Shown here: positions 8,550-17,948 of the stretch, piece after piece
How the letters are laid out: every line of letters starts with the position of its first letter
Numbering within the stretch: the first letter of the stretch is position 1
Assembly: GCF_001613385.1 (NCBI RefSeq)
Contig: NZ_BDCG01000023.1
Span: 124,001-188,000 of the forward strand
Direction: 5' to 3'
Source: Nocardia flavorosea NBRC 108225
GTDB lineage: Bacteria > Actinomycetota > Actinomycetes > Mycobacteriales > Mycobacteriaceae
Length of the DNA: 64,000 nucleotides
Notes under the pieces: model-generated
What the model was told of the DNA's origin: nothing
What the model saw: only the letters and a program-made list of their open reading frames with translations
Database searches by the model: none
Made by a program: the position numbers and the translations under genes

Positions 8550-9221
8550 TTACGCAAAGGCTTCCTTGATGGTGTGGAGATGGGCGCGGCTGTGGGTGGC
8601 CGCGGCCGCGGGATCGCGGGCGGCGATCGCCTCGGCGAGCCGTTCGTGGGCGGCGTGATCCTCGTCCGGCGCGGGCATCGGGCGCAGCTGCAGCATATCG
8701 ATCATCGCGGCGCGGGAACGGGGGAGAAAGGTGTCGAAGAGCTGGGTCAGGATGTCGTTGTGGGCGGCGACGATCACGGCGCGGTGGAACGCCGTATCGG
8801 CATCGACGAGGTCGGCGATCGTGCGGCCTTCGGTGGCTCGTACCGACAGCGCCCGCCGGATGGCCCGCAGATCGGCCGGAGTACGCCGCCCGGCGGCCAA
8901 TGCGGCGGCCTCGGCCTCGATGGCGATCCGGGCTTCGAGAACCGCCGCGATGGTGGCCCGGCGCAGCACGATATCCCAGTCCTCGGGGATATCCAGTGCC
9001 GTCACGAAGACGCCCGCACCCTGCCGGCTGGCGAGGACGCCCTTGCCGGCGAGGATGCGTACGGCCTCGCGCAGTGTCGAACGGCCCACACCGAGCTGAG
9101 CGGCCAGCGTCGTCTCGCCGGGCAGCTTATGTCCGAGCGGCCATTCGCCGGCGCGGATGCGCGCGAGCAGTAGATCGGCTGCTTGCTCGGCCAAGGGGTG
9201 GCGTCGCACCTGGGTAACCAT
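8550..9221 (-). CDS. GntR-family regulator, FadR subfamily (FCD domain)
   Basis: A 223-residue protein. The N-terminal winged helix shows the GntR pattern (IRAGEWPLGHKLPGETTLA, then VGRSTLREAVRILAGKGVL). The C-terminal FCD domain carries D-x3-H (DADTAFHR) and later histidines that usually bind a metal and an acid ligand. It is divergent from the leuA gene, whose start lies 176 bp away, so it may control that gene. The effector is unknown. Confidence 0.88.
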   Translation of the reverse strand: MVTQVRRHPLAEQAADLLLARIRAGEWPLGHKLPGETTLAAQLGVGRSTLREAVRILAGKGVLASRQGAGVFVTALDIPEDWDIVLRRATIAAVLEARIAIEAEAAALAAGRRTPADLRAIRRALSVRATEGRTIADLVDADTAFHRAVIVAAHNDILTQLFDTFLPRSRAAMIDMLQLRPMPAPDEDHAAHERLAEAIAARDPAAAATHSRAHLHTIKEAFA

Positions 9222-9396
9222 CCGAACCTCGCTACTTGTCTGAGGAGTTGTGTACAGTCTGCCATATGTCGCAGCAGCTTCTCCTCGGCCGCCACGGCGG
9301 GGCCTGAACGATCGGCCACCCCGCCGTGGGGTCTTGTCGTCGGCCGATCACCGTTTCCGTGCGGCCGAACGAACAGAAAGGGTCGGGGAGATTCCC

Positions 9397-11160
9397 ATGA
9401 CCACGCAGGCATACCCCACCATCGATACCCCCGCCGGCGCCGTCCCCGAGACCGCGCCGGATTGGTTCCGGCAGCGTCGCTCACAGATGCCGTCGCACCG
9501 GTACCGCGATATCCACGATCGAGTGCAGGTTCCCGCACAGGAGCGGCACTGGCCGGGCGCCCGGCTCCGGCAGGCTCCGCTATGGGTGCCGGTGGATCTG
9601 CGCGACGGTAACCAGGCGCTGGCCGAACCGATGGACCCCGACCGCAAACGCCGGTTCTTCACGCTCCTGGTCGCCATGGGGTACAAGGAGATCGAGATCG
9701 GCTATCCGTCGGCCTCCCAGGACGATTTCGATTTCGTGCGGCTACTGGCCGATACCGGTATCGCGCCGCCGGACGTCACCGTGGTGGTGTTCACCCCCGC
9801 CCGGCGGGATCTGATCGCCCGCACGGTCGAATCGGTCCGCGGGCTGGCCAACGAGGTGGTGATCCACCTGTACACCGCGACCGCCCCGGTGTGGCGGGAT
9901 ACCGTGCTGGGCAAGAACTCTCGCGAGGTCCGCGAATTGATCCTGGCCGGTGCCCACGATGTTCTCGAACTCGCCGGTGACCTGCCCCGGGTGCGCTTCC
10001 AGTTCTCCCCGGAGGTGTTCAACCAGACCGAACCCGGCTACGTCCTGGACCTCTGTGACAGCGTCACCGACCTGTGGCAGGCCAGCCCCCAGCGCCCGGT
10101 CACCCTGAATCTGCCGGCCACGGTGGAGATCGCGACGCCCAACGTGTATGCCGACCAGATCGAATATATGCACCGTCACCTGGCCCGCCGCGACAGCGTG
10201 GTGCTGTCGGTGCATCCGCACAACGACCGCGGCACCGGGGTGGCCTGCGCCGAACTCGCGGTGCTGGCCGGCGCGCAACGGGTGGAGGGTTGCGTATTCG
10301 GCAACGGCGAACGCACCGGCAATGTCGATATCGCCACCCTCGCCCTGAATCTGCATGCCCAGGGTGTGGACCCGATGATCGATTTCTCCGATATCGACGA
10401 GATCCGGCGCACCGTCGAATACTGCACTCGGCTGCCGGTCCACCCGCGGCATCCCTATGTGGGGGATCTGGTGCACACGGCCTTCTCCGGCACCCACCAG
10501 GACGCCATCAAGAAGGGGTTCGCCGAGCATCGCGAGCGCGCCGCGCGCACGGCTCGCCCCGAACACGAGATCGAATGGCGAGTGCCGTACCTGCCGATCG
10601 ATCCGGCCGATATCGGGCGTGGTTACGACGCGGTGGTCCGGGTGAATTCGCAGTCCGGAAAGGGTGGAATCGCCTATCTGCTCGAGGCCGGACACGGTCT
10701 GGACCTGCCCCGGCGGTTGCAGATCGATTTCGCGCGGCAGGTACAGCGGCATACCGACGGCTCCGGCACGGAGGTGAGTGCGGCCGAGTTGTGTGCGCTG
10801 TTCGACGCGACCTATCTGGACACGCCGCAACCGCCGGAGGTCCAGTTGAAGGATCTCCGGGTGACCGGCCCGGCGGAGGCTGCGGTGATCACCGTAGGAC
10901 TCGTGGTCGGCGGCCGGCAACACCGGAGCACCCATGAGGGGAGCGACCAGGTCTCCGCGGTGGTCTCGGCACTCGGGCAGGCGGGCCGGCCGATCGAGGT
11001 ACTGAGCCTGTCCGGACATCCCGTCGCCGGGGGCAGGATTGCCTATCTGGAGTACCGGCGAGCAGGCCGGATCGAATGGTCCTGCGCCCGAGCCGATTCC
11101 GCATCGGCGGCCGCGGTGGCGGCAGTGGTCCGGGCAGCCGGTACGGTCGATCGCGGGTGA
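9397..11160 (+). CDS. leuA: 2-isopropylmalate synthase
   Basis: Condenses acetyl-CoA with 2-oxoisovalerate in leucine synthesis. The 587-residue protein has the LeuA type 2 pattern: DLRDGNQAL (67-75) at the barrel start, the metal-binding SVHPHNDRGTG region, GNGERTGNVD, and a C-terminal regulatory LeuA dimer domain (about 430-580) preceded by SQSGKGG. The ATG at 9397 gives the family N-terminus; the frame is open upstream but without homology. Its partner is a divergent FadR-type regulator rather than other leu genes, which is unusual for a housekeeping leuA and hints at a second copy or an acid-responsive role. Confidence 0.88.
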   Translation: MTTQAYPTIDTPAGAVPETAPDWFRQRRSQMPSHRYRDIHDRVQVPAQERHWPGARLRQAPLWVPVDLRDGNQALAEPMDPDRKRRFFTLLVAMGYKEIEIGYPSASQDDFDFVRLLADTGIAPPDVTVVVFTPARRDLIARTVESVRGLANEVVIHLYTATAPVWRDTVLGKNSREVRELILAGAHDVLELAGDLPRVRFQFSPEVFNQTEPGYVLDLCDSVTDLWQASPQRPVTLNLPATVEIATPNVYADQIEYMHRHLARRDSVVLSVHPHNDRGTGVACAELAVLAGAQRVEGCVFGNGERTGNVDIATLALNLHAQGVDPMIDFSDIDEIRRTVEYCTRLPVHPRHPYVGDLVHTAFSGTHQDAIKKGFAEHRERAARTARPEHEIEWRVPYLPIDPADIGRGYDAVVRVNSQSGKGGIAYLLEAGHGLDLPRRLQIDFARQVQRHTDGSGTEVSAAELCALFDATYLDTPQPPEVQLKDLRVTGPAEAAVITVGLVVGGRQHRSTHEGSDQVSAVVSALGQAGRPIEVLSLSGHPVAGGRIAYLEYRRAGRIEWSCARADSASAAAVAAVVRAAGTVDRG

Positions 11161-11217
11161 ACCGGCTGTGCGGTCCGTCGTGGTGGCGAGGGGCCGGGCG
11201 TAGCCGGGTCGCCGGGC

Positions 11218-11736
11218 TCAGTCTCCGGTACGGCCGTCGATCTGCTCACGCAGCAGATCCGCGTGACCGTTGTGCCGGGCGTATTCCTCGATGAGATGCA
11301 GATACACCCAGCGCAGGCTGTACTCGGTACCGGCGGGATTCAGGCAGCGGTGGTCGAGCGGGAGCTCGGCCACCGCGGCGTCCGCCAGCTCTGTCTCCCG
11401 CCGGTACACGGCGAAATCGGCGGCGGGGTCGGCCGTGCCGATATTGTCGAAATCGCCGTTCGGATCCGTTTCGGCGCAGTAGAGGTACTCGAGCCGCTGT
11501 CCGGCCGCGGTGATCCGCAACCAGCCGCGCTCCACCTCGGACATATGGCGCACCAAACCGTGCAACGACAGCACCGAAGGCGGTACCGCACACTGCTTCA
11601 GCTGTGCGGTACCGAGGCCGGAGCATGCGGCCAGCAGGGTCTGCCGGTGGAAGTCCAGCCAGGACTGCAGCATCGGTCGTTCCGGACCGGTCCGTGCGGT
11701 TTCGATCCGGTCGATATCGGGTGCGATCCAGGTCAT
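11218..11736 (-). CDS. DinB-family (DUF664) protein
   Basis: A 172-residue four-helix protein of the DinB/DUF664 group common in actinobacteria. Three conserved metal-type histidines can be seen: H in LHGLVRHM and the pair in EEYARHNGHADLLRE near the C-terminus. Some family members are mycothiol- or bacillithiol-dependent transferases, but most are uncharacterised. The ATG at 11736 begins the homology (MTWIAPDIDRIE); an upstream extension in frame has none. Confidence 0.8.
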   Translation of the reverse strand: MTWIAPDIDRIETARTGPERPMLQSWLDFHRQTLLAACSGLGTAQLKQCAVPPSVLSLHGLVRHMSEVERGWLRITAAGQRLEYLYCAETDPNGDFDNIGTADPAADFAVYRRETELADAAVAELPLDHRCLNPAGTEYSLRWVYLHLIEEYARHNGHADLLREQIDGRTGD

Positions 11737-11782
11737 CCCACCGAACCTATCGGCACCCGCAGGCACCTGTCGCCCGGTGTTG

Positions 11783-13579
11783 TCAGAACCAGCTCTCGGC
11801 CATATCGACAGTGGTGGTGTCCAGATCGGCCAGTAGATCCAGCTGCGGCCCGGTGCGGGGGAGTTCGTGGCGGAAGAAATAGCGGACCGCGTGCCGTTTA
11901 CCGTCGTAGAAATCGCCGGTGCGGCCGTGGGCGGCGAGCATCTGGTCCAGCCATATCCACGCCACCACGTGGTGGCCGAAGGCCTCCAGATAGACGGAAC
12001 TGTTGGCAAGTGCGATCTCGATATCACCGGCGGCGAACAGACCGCCGGTGACCGTGATCAGGCGGGACCAGGATTTCTCCAGCCGGTCGGCGAGTTCGGC
12101 GGGTTCGTCGCCGAGTTCCTGTGCGGCCGCCAGGGTGGCCCGGATCCGGCTGTCCAGTTTGCGCAGGCTCGCCCCACCCTGCTGGGTGACTTTGCGGCCC
12201 AGCAGGTCCAGGCCCTGAATACCGTGCGTGCCCTCGTGGATGGGGTTGAGCCGGTTATCGCGATAGTGCTGTTCGACGTTGTATTCGCGGGTGTAGCCGT
12301 ACCCGCCGAGAACCTGGATGGCGAGATCGTTGGCGGTCAGGCACCACTGCGAGGGCCAGCTCTTGGCGATCGGGGTGAGGATATCCAGCAGCAGCGTGCG
12401 GGCGCGGCGCTCCTCGTCGGATTCGGCCGTGTGCTGTTCGTCGATCAGACGGGCGCAGTACAGCACCAGGGCCAGCCCGCCTTCGGCGTAACTCTTCTGT
12501 GCCAGCAGCATCCGTTTCACATCGGCGTGCTCGATGATCGGGCGCTGGGGGGCGGCCGGATCGGCGGCGCCCTTGGTGCGGCCCTGGGGGCGGGTCCGGG
12601 CGTACTCGAGGGATTCGAGGTAGCCGGTGTATCCGAGTGCGGCCGCGACCAGACCGACCCCGCTGCGCGCCTCGTTCATCATGTGGAACATGTATTTCAG
12701 GCCCTGGTGTGGTTCGCCGACCAGATAGCCGATGGCGCCCGCGGCGCCCTGCGGTGTCCAGCGGCCCTCGCCGAAGTTGAGAACCGTGTTGACCGTGCCA
12801 CGGAATCCCATTTTGTGGTTCAGCCCCGCCAGCGCCACATCGTTGCGTTCCCCGAGTGAGCCGTCCTCGTGCACCAGGAACCGCGGTACCACGAACAGTG
12901 AGATCCCTTTGGTGCCCGCCGGGCCACCGGGGATCTTCGCCAGCACCAGGTGCACGATATTCTCGCCGAGTTCGTGATCACCGCCGGAGATCCACATCTT
13001 GGTGCCGAACAACCGGTAAACGCCGTCGTCACGAGGCTCGGCACGAGTGACGATATCGGCGAGCGAGGACCCGGCCTGCGGTTCCGACAGGCACATCGTG
13101 CCGAAGAACCGTCCCTCGATCATCGGTGGTACGAACCGCCGCACCAGGCCGGGGTCGGCATGGGCGGCGAGCAGGTTGGCGTTGCCGATGGTCAGCAAGG
13201 GGTAGGCGCTGGTACCCGGGTTGGCGGCGTGGAACCAGGCGAAACCCGCCTGGGCGACCGCGGCGGGAAGCTGCGCACCACCGAGTTCGGCGTCCATGGT
13301 CGCGCCGACCATCCCTGCCTCGGCGAACGCGGCGAGTGCCTGTCCGACCTCGGCGATGAGGGTGACCTTGTCGCCGTCGAAGGTGGGTTCGCGGGTGTCG
13401 TTCAGTTTGTTGTGGGTGGCGAAATATTTGGTGGCCAGCTGCTCGCTCAGGTCGAGGACGGCATCGAAGGTCTCTCGCGAATGTTCGGCATATCGGGGCC
13501 GCCGGGTGAGGCTCTCGACATCGAGCCATTCGTAGAGCAGGAACTCCAGGTCACGCCGGGACAGCAGAGTAGACCGCAT
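11783..13579 (-). CDS. Acyl-CoA dehydrogenase, DmdC/AidB-like large form
   Basis: A 598-residue flavin-dependent acyl-CoA dehydrogenase, longer than the typical 380-400 residues because of a C-terminal extension seen in the DmdC and AidB-like groups. Visible family features are MCLSEPQAGSSLADI, TKMWISGGDHE, the FAD/substrate region GVGLVAAALGYTGYLESLEYARTRPQGR, and GGYGYTREYNVEQHYRD near the active site. It introduces a 2,3-double bond into an acyl-CoA. The substrate cannot be told. The gene stands alone. Confidence 0.88.
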   Translation of the reverse strand: MRSTLLSRRDLEFLLYEWLDVESLTRRPRYAEHSRETFDAVLDLSEQLATKYFATHNKLNDTREPTFDGDKVTLIAEVGQALAAFAEAGMVGATMDAELGGAQLPAAVAQAGFAWFHAANPGTSAYPLLTIGNANLLAAHADPGLVRRFVPPMIEGRFFGTMCLSEPQAGSSLADIVTRAEPRDDGVYRLFGTKMWISGGDHELGENIVHLVLAKIPGGPAGTKGISLFVVPRFLVHEDGSLGERNDVALAGLNHKMGFRGTVNTVLNFGEGRWTPQGAAGAIGYLVGEPHQGLKYMFHMMNEARSGVGLVAAALGYTGYLESLEYARTRPQGRTKGAADPAAPQRPIIEHADVKRMLLAQKSYAEGGLALVLYCARLIDEQHTAESDEERRARTLLLDILTPIAKSWPSQWCLTANDLAIQVLGGYGYTREYNVEQHYRDNRLNPIHEGTHGIQGLDLLGRKVTQQGGASLRKLDSRIRATLAAAQELGDEPAELADRLEKSWSRLITVTGGLFAAGDIEIALANSSVYLEAFGHHVVAWIWLDQMLAAHGRTGDFYDGKRHAVRYFFRHELPRTGPQLDLLADLDTTTVDMAESWF

Positions 13580-13674
13580 AACCACCCTTTCGATACAAGT
13601 TGCGGCCAGAGTATCAAATATGGCCGGGGGTCGTGGTTTCGAACCGGGGTCGCGCCGCTCGCCCGAATCCAGTA

Positions 13675-14064
13675 TCACCGGTACCCGCCCGGACGCTCAT
13701 GGACCGGGGCGGGCGCGGCCGACGGCACTGCCCGGCGATCCGGCAGGCCTGCCGGTGTGTGTACGCCCGGACCGCGGCGTCGCCGAGACAGCGGACCGCG
13801 CGGGCAACGAGGTGCCCGCGCGGTTGCGTTACCCGCGGTTGCGTTACCCGCGGTCGCCGAAGCTGCGGGAGGTCGAGGCGGCGAACTCAGCTGCTGCTGC
13901 CCTGGCGCGCGCCGATGGCGGCGAGAACTGCGCAGGCCGGTGGCGGCAACCGGAACGGTCCGGTCAATGCTTGGGGCCCACACACTGCCGAGCTTGCTGT
14001 AGCTGTCGAATATCAGCGCCGCCGCGCCGCCTAACAGACCCGTGGTGATGCCGAGAGCGGGCAT
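13675..14064 (-). CDS. Possible small hypothetical protein downstream of cysNC
   Basis: A 129-codon frame starting 89 bp after the cysNC stop on the same strand. Its first 30 residues are hydrophobic (ITTGLLGGAAALIF), then the sequence becomes rich in Arg, Ser and Pro. No ribosome-binding site is evident, and part of the frame is a 15-bp DNA repeat. No family is recognised; this may be non-coding. Confidence 0.22.
   Translation of the reverse strand: MPALGITTGLLGGAAALIFDSYSKLGSVWAPSIDRTVPVAATGLRSSRRHRRAPGQQQLSSPPRPPAASATAGNATAGNATARAPRCPRGPLSRRRRGPGVHTPAGLPDRRAVPSAAPAPVHERPGGYR
13819..13848. repeat. Two perfect 15-bp tandem repeats
   Basis: CGCGGTTGCGTTACC occurs twice in direct contact (13819-13833, 13834-13848), followed by a partial third copy. 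It lies in the 570-bp stretch between the acyl-CoA dehydrogenase gene and cysNC, in which no certain gene is seen. Confidence 0.8.
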
Positions 14065-14152
14065 CGCGGGCCGGCGAAGCGCACGGGGCGCACTCCCGTC
14101 ACCCGCGATCGGCGTGGTGCCGCAAGCCTTCGCGCTGGGCGGGCTGTGCGTC

Positions 14153-15991
14153 TCAGGCGTCGTCGTTCCTGGCCGGCAATGCCAGGATCGCGGAGGCCAT
14201 CGCGCCGGGGTCGCCGTCCTCCGGACGCAGAACCAGTGCCGGGGACGCGGGGGGCTCGTAGGGATCGTCGATGCCGGTGAACCCGCGGATTTCCCCGGTC
14301 CTTGCCTTCGCGTACAAGCCTTTGGGATCGCGGGCCTCGCAGATATCCAGCGGGGTGTCCACGAAGACCTCGAGGAACGGGATACCGGCGGCGTCGTGCA
14401 CCGCTCGGGCCCTTTCGCGGTCGGCTCGGTAGGGACTGATGAGCGAGACGATGGCAACCGTCCCCGACTCGGCGAACAACCGCGCGACCTCACCGACCCG
14501 GCGGATGTTCTCCGTCCGGTCCGCCGCCGAGAAGCCCAGATCGGAATTGAGTCCGTGCCGCAGGTTGTCGCCGTCGAGCAGAAATGCCGGCTGTCCCGCC
14601 GCCACCAAGCGGCGTTCGAGTTCCACCGCCACCGACGATTTCCCGGAGCCGGACAGTCCGGTGAGCCAGATCGTGCGACCGCGTGTCGGGCGTTCCGCGC
14701 GGCCGACCGCGCTCGAATGCCAGACCACCCGGGAGGCGGGCAGGCTGGGCCCGGTGATCATACCGGCGCCGACGGTATCGCCGGTGGTGTCGTCGATCAG
14801 CAGGAAACTGCCGGTGGTGCGATTACGGCGATACGGGTCGAACTGCAGCGCCTGCCGGGTCCGCAACTGGACGCGGCCGATCTGGTTGAGTGCCAGGGTG
14901 TTGGCGTTCTCGTCGCGATGCAGGGTATTCACATCGAGCCGGTAGTCCAGGGTGCGGACCTCTGCCGCGACGCTGCGAGTGGTGTGCCGCACCGTATACG
15001 AGGCGCCGGGCCGCAGTTCGGTCTCGTCGCTGAACCAGCAGACCATCGTGTCCAGATCGCGGCTGGTCTCCGGCCGGTTGGCGGGGCGGCACAGCATGTC
15101 CCCGCGGCCGATATCGAGCTGATCGGCCAGTGTGACAGTCACTGCCTGCGGCGGGAACGCCTCGGTGAGCGGGGCGCCGCCCGGCCCCCAGATTCCGGTC
15201 ACCGTGGTGGAGAGCCCCGACGGAAGAACGGTGATCTCGTCGCCGGGAGACCAGACGCCGCTGGCGACCGTTCCCGCATACCCGCGGAAATCCGGTGTGT
15301 GGCTGCGGATCACGTACTGCACCGGCAACCGGGCGTCGATCAGATTTCGGTCGGAGGCGATATGCACCTCTTCGAGGTGGTGCAGCAGCGGCGTGCCCTC
15401 GTACCAGTCCATGGTGGCGCTGCGGTGCACGATATTGTCGCCGTGCAGAGCCGACATCGGGATGAAGGTCAGATCGGCGATGTTGAGCCGGGACGCGAAA
15501 CCCGCGAATTCCTCGCGGATCTCGGCGAATCGCTGGGCCGACCAGTCCACCAGATCCATCTTGTTCACGCACAGCACGAGATGGGGTACGCCGAGCAGCG
15601 AGGCCAGGAAGGCGTGCCGGCGGGTCTGTTCCACCACGCCGTGTCGGGCATCCACCAGGATCAGCGCCAGATCGGCGGTCGAGGCGCCGGTCACCATGTT
15701 ACGGGTGTACTGCACATGCCCCGGGGTGTCGGCGATGATGAATTTACGGCGCGGGGTAGCGAAATAGCGGTGTGCGACATCGATGGTGATGCCCTGTTCC
15801 CGTTCCGCGCGTAACCCGTCGGTGAGCAATGCCAGGTTCGGAAGATCCTCGCCGCGATCGCGGCTGGTGCGTTCGACCGCGTCGAGCTGATCGGTGAACA
15901 GGGTTTTGGAATCGAACAGCAGCCGGCCGATGAGGGTCGATTTCCCGTCGTCGACACTGCCCGCCGTCGCCAGGCGCAGCAGGGAGCCCAT
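14153..15991 (-). CDS. cysNC: Bifunctional sulfate adenylyltransferase subunit 1/APS kinase
   Basis: A 612-residue fusion. The N-terminal GTPase half (P-loop GSVDDGKST 11-19, then DTPGH and NKMD motifs) is CysN, which drives APS formation with CysD. The C-terminal half (from about 435; P-loop GLSGSGKSS 445-453) is APS kinase, which makes PAPS. The fusion is usual in mycobacteria and relatives. PAPS is the donor for sulfotransferases, and one such gene lies 4 kb away (19902). The gene overlaps the cysD stop by 1 bp and begins at the ATG at 15991, where homology starts. Confidence 0.95.
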   Translation of the reverse strand: MGSLLRLATAGSVDDGKSTLIGRLLFDSKTLFTDQLDAVERTSRDRGEDLPNLALLTDGLRAEREQGITIDVAHRYFATPRRKFIIADTPGHVQYTRNMVTGASTADLALILVDARHGVVEQTRRHAFLASLLGVPHLVLCVNKMDLVDWSAQRFAEIREEFAGFASRLNIADLTFIPMSALHGDNIVHRSATMDWYEGTPLLHHLEEVHIASDRNLIDARLPVQYVIRSHTPDFRGYAGTVASGVWSPGDEITVLPSGLSTTVTGIWGPGGAPLTEAFPPQAVTVTLADQLDIGRGDMLCRPANRPETSRDLDTMVCWFSDETELRPGASYTVRHTTRSVAAEVRTLDYRLDVNTLHRDENANTLALNQIGRVQLRTRQALQFDPYRRNRTTGSFLLIDDTTGDTVGAGMITGPSLPASRVVWHSSAVGRAERPTRGRTIWLTGLSGSGKSSVAVELERRLVAAGQPAFLLDGDNLRHGLNSDLGFSAADRTENIRRVGEVARLFAESGTVAIVSLISPYRADRERARAVHDAAGIPFLEVFVDTPLDICEARDPKGLYAKARTGEIRGFTGIDDPYEPPASPALVLRPEDGDPGAMASAILALPARNDDA

Positions 15992-16923
15992 CAGAAGTAA
16001 CCCTCTCGTTTGCGATCTTCCATACCGGCCTCGGAGATCCGGTCGTCGGCGCGGGTGGCGCCGCGTTCGGTGACCCGGGCGGCGGCGACCTCGGCAACCA
16101 CCTCGGCCGGTGTAGCCGCGGTGGATTCCACGCAACCGGTGCAGGTGGCATCGCCCACGGTGCGGAACCGGACCAGCGCTTCCTGCGGTTCCTCACCGTC
16201 GAGCAGCGCCAGGAACCGGGTGTGGGCCAGCAGCATCCCGTCGCGCTGGACCACCGGCCGGCGATGGGCGTAGTAGAGCGGCGGCAGGTCGATCCCTTCG
16301 GCCGCGATATAGCTCCAGATATCCAGCTCGGTCCAGTTGGACAGCGGGAAGACCCGGATGTGTTCGCCCGGGCGGTGTTTGCCGTTGTAGAGATTCCACA
16401 GTTCCGGGCGCTGCCGGCGCGGATCCCACTGGCCGTACTCGTCGCGGAAACTGAAGACCCGTTCTTTGGCGCGGGCCTTCTCTTCGTCGCGGCGGGCGCC
16501 GCCGAATACGGCGTCGAACCGGCCCTCGCGCACACTGCGCAGCAGGGTCGTGGTCTGCAGCCGGTTGCGACTGCCCCGGGGACCGGTGTCCTCGGTGACC
16601 CGCCCGGCGTCGATATCGTCCTGGACCCGGCCTACGAGCAGGCGTAACCCGTACTTCGCGACGACCTGGTCGCGATAGGTGATCACCTCGTCGAAGTTGT
16701 GCCCGGTATCGATATGCAGGATCGGGAACGGTACCGGCGCCGGCCAGAACGCTTTGGTGGCCAGGTGCAGCATCACCACCGAGTCCTTGCCGCCGGAGAA
16801 CAGGAGAACTGGACGTTCGAATGTTGCGGCCACCTCCCGCAGGATGTGGACCGATTCGGCCTCGAGTGCGGCCTGATGCGAGAGCTCGTAGGTGCCCGCC
16901 GCCGACTTCGTGTGCTGGCTCAC
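15991..16923 (-). CDS. cysD: Sulfate adenylyltransferase subunit 2
   Basis: A 310-residue PP-loop ATP pyrophosphatase with SGGKDS at 43-48, the IDTGHNFDEV stretch, GARRDEEKARAKER and the typical C-terminus ending KREGYF. It forms APS from ATP and sulfate together with CysN. It starts with GTG and has no clear ribosome-binding site. Its upstream region holds a KstR-like palindrome 11 bp before the start. It overlaps cysNC by 1 bp (TGATG). Confidence 0.95.
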   Translation of the reverse strand: MSQHTKSAAGTYELSHQAALEAESVHILREVAATFERPVLLFSGGKDSVVMLHLATKAFWPAPVPFPILHIDTGHNFDEVITYRDQVVAKYGLRLLVGRVQDDIDAGRVTEDTGPRGSRNRLQTTTLLRSVREGRFDAVFGGARRDEEKARAKERVFSFRDEYGQWDPRRQRPELWNLYNGKHRPGEHIRVFPLSNWTELDIWSYIAAEGIDLPPLYYAHRRPVVQRDGMLLAHTRFLALLDGEEPQEALVRFRTVGDATCTGCVESTAATPAEVVAEVAAARVTERGATRADDRISEAGMEDRKREGYF

Positions 16924-16933
16924 GGTTAAAAAC

Positions 16934-16948
16934 TAGAACACGTTTCTA
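16934..16948. promoter_or_regulatory. KstR-like operator upstream of cysD
   Basis: TAGAACACGTTTCTA contains AACnnGTT and matches the KstR consensus TnnAACnnGTTnnA except for the last base. It sits 11 bp upstream of cysD, where a repressor would block transcription. A second, perfect match lies before the IclR/DUF1214 promoters (17878). The consensus is from established work on mycobacterial KstR; binding here is inferred. Confidence 0.5.
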
Positions 16949-16955
16949 TGAATGG

Positions 16956-17867
16956 TCAATGGTGTTGCGGCCGGTGCCCGCCCGCCGCGGCGGTGACTGC
17001 ATCGGCCGCGGCGACCAGCGCGCTGCCGCGGCGGGCGATCTCGGCGCCGGTGATCGAGGTACCCACGTACATGGTGAGCACCAGTTGCTGGCGGCCGCCG
17101 GCGTCGTAGGTCGGCGCCGCCAGCAGGCTCACCGGATGCTCCTTACGCGGGCGCAGATCCGCGCCCAGATATACGCGCTCGCCGAGCGTGGTCACCAGTT
17201 CCGCGACGGCGGTGCGCAGCTCATCGGGCATTTCGTGACCACCGACCCCGGCCAGCATGGAGTACAACTGCCGGCCCGCGCCGGTCATGCTCTCCACCAG
17301 GTAGCCGCGGTTGCGGCATTCGGCGACGAGGCGGCGCAGCCGGGTCTCGTCCTGGTTCAGGGGAACCGTCGGCGGGGTCGCCAGCCAGGCGTCGAAGGCG
17401 GCGTCGGTATCCCACAGCACGTACATCAGGCCGACCGGTGGCGCGAAACGGTAGGTCGCCCCGACCCGCACCATGGCGGGCCCCGCACTGTCCAGGACAC
17501 TGATCCGTTCGCCGACCACGGCGGATGCGGTGCAGGTGGTGCCGTATTCGGCACTGAGGCGCTCCAGCTCCGGGTGGGCGAGGCCGGCGATGGCGAAACT
17601 GTCCTGGGCGACCCGGCCCGCGGCGATGAGTGCGGGGCCCGGGCCGTAGTCGCGGGTGCGCGGGTCGCGGGTGAGATAGCCGGCGGCGGTGAGCTCGGTG
17701 AGGATGCCCAAGCAGGTGGGTTTGGCCAGGCCCAGGTCGCGCGCTATTTCCGACAGTCCGGCCCGGCGACCCCGCCGTGTGGTGAGGTAGTCGATCACCT
17801 GGATCACACGCTGGGTGGGTGCGGACCGCCGGCCCACCTCGCGTGCCTCCGCCGAGCTCGCTGCCAT
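16956..17867 (-). CDS. IclR-family transcriptional regulator
   Basis: A 303-residue protein. The winged helix (about 18-80) reads TQRVIQVIDYLTTRRG, LSEIARDLGLAKPTCLGILTELTAAGYL. The effector domain follows (ERLSAEYGTTCTASAVVGERISVLDSAG). It is divergent from the DUF1214-SDR-sulfotransferase operon and lies just downstream of the cysD promoter, so it probably controls this block. An ATG at 17867 starts it. Two palindromes lie in the shared intergenic region. Confidence 0.87.
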   Translation of the reverse strand: MAASSAEAREVGRRSAPTQRVIQVIDYLTTRRGRRAGLSEIARDLGLAKPTCLGILTELTAAGYLTRDPRTRDYGPGPALIAAGRVAQDSFAIAGLAHPELERLSAEYGTTCTASAVVGERISVLDSAGPAMVRVGATYRFAPPVGLMYVLWDTDAAFDAWLATPPTVPLNQDETRLRRLVAECRNRGYLVESMTGAGRQLYSMLAGVGGHEMPDELRTAVAELVTTLGERVYLGADLRPRKEHPVSLLAAPTYDAGGRQQLVLTMYVGTSITGAEIARRGSALVAAADAVTAAAGGHRPQHH

Positions 17868-17877
17868 TGACCGCTCC

Positions 17878-17891
17878 TAGAACAGGTTCTA
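17878..17891. promoter_or_regulatory. Perfect KstR-type palindrome
   Basis: TAGAACAGGTTCTA is a perfect 14-bp palindrome fitting the KstR consensus TnnAACnnGTTnnA at every fixed position. It lies 10 bp upstream of the IclR gene and 57 bp before the DUF1214 operon, so it could act on both. KstR represses sterol-degradation genes in mycobacteria and relatives; no kstR gene is in this window. Confidence 0.6.
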
Positions 17892-17908
17892 ATCTTTTCG
17901 ATATCAGA

Positions 17909-17927
17909 ATGTACCAGGGCGGTACAT
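17909..17927. promoter_or_regulatory. Second inverted repeat in the iclR/DUF1214 intergenic region
   Basis: ATGTACC (17909-17915) and GGTACAT (17921-17927) are perfect arms around a 5-bp spacer. The element differs from the KstR-type site beside it and is a candidate site for the divergent IclR protein. Confidence 0.45.
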
Positions 17928-17948
17928 ATATGGAACACTGGGAGTATC

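Noticed and set aside
14042..15814. 590-codon open frame on the plus strand
   Set aside because: It mirrors cysNC and contains no domain signature.
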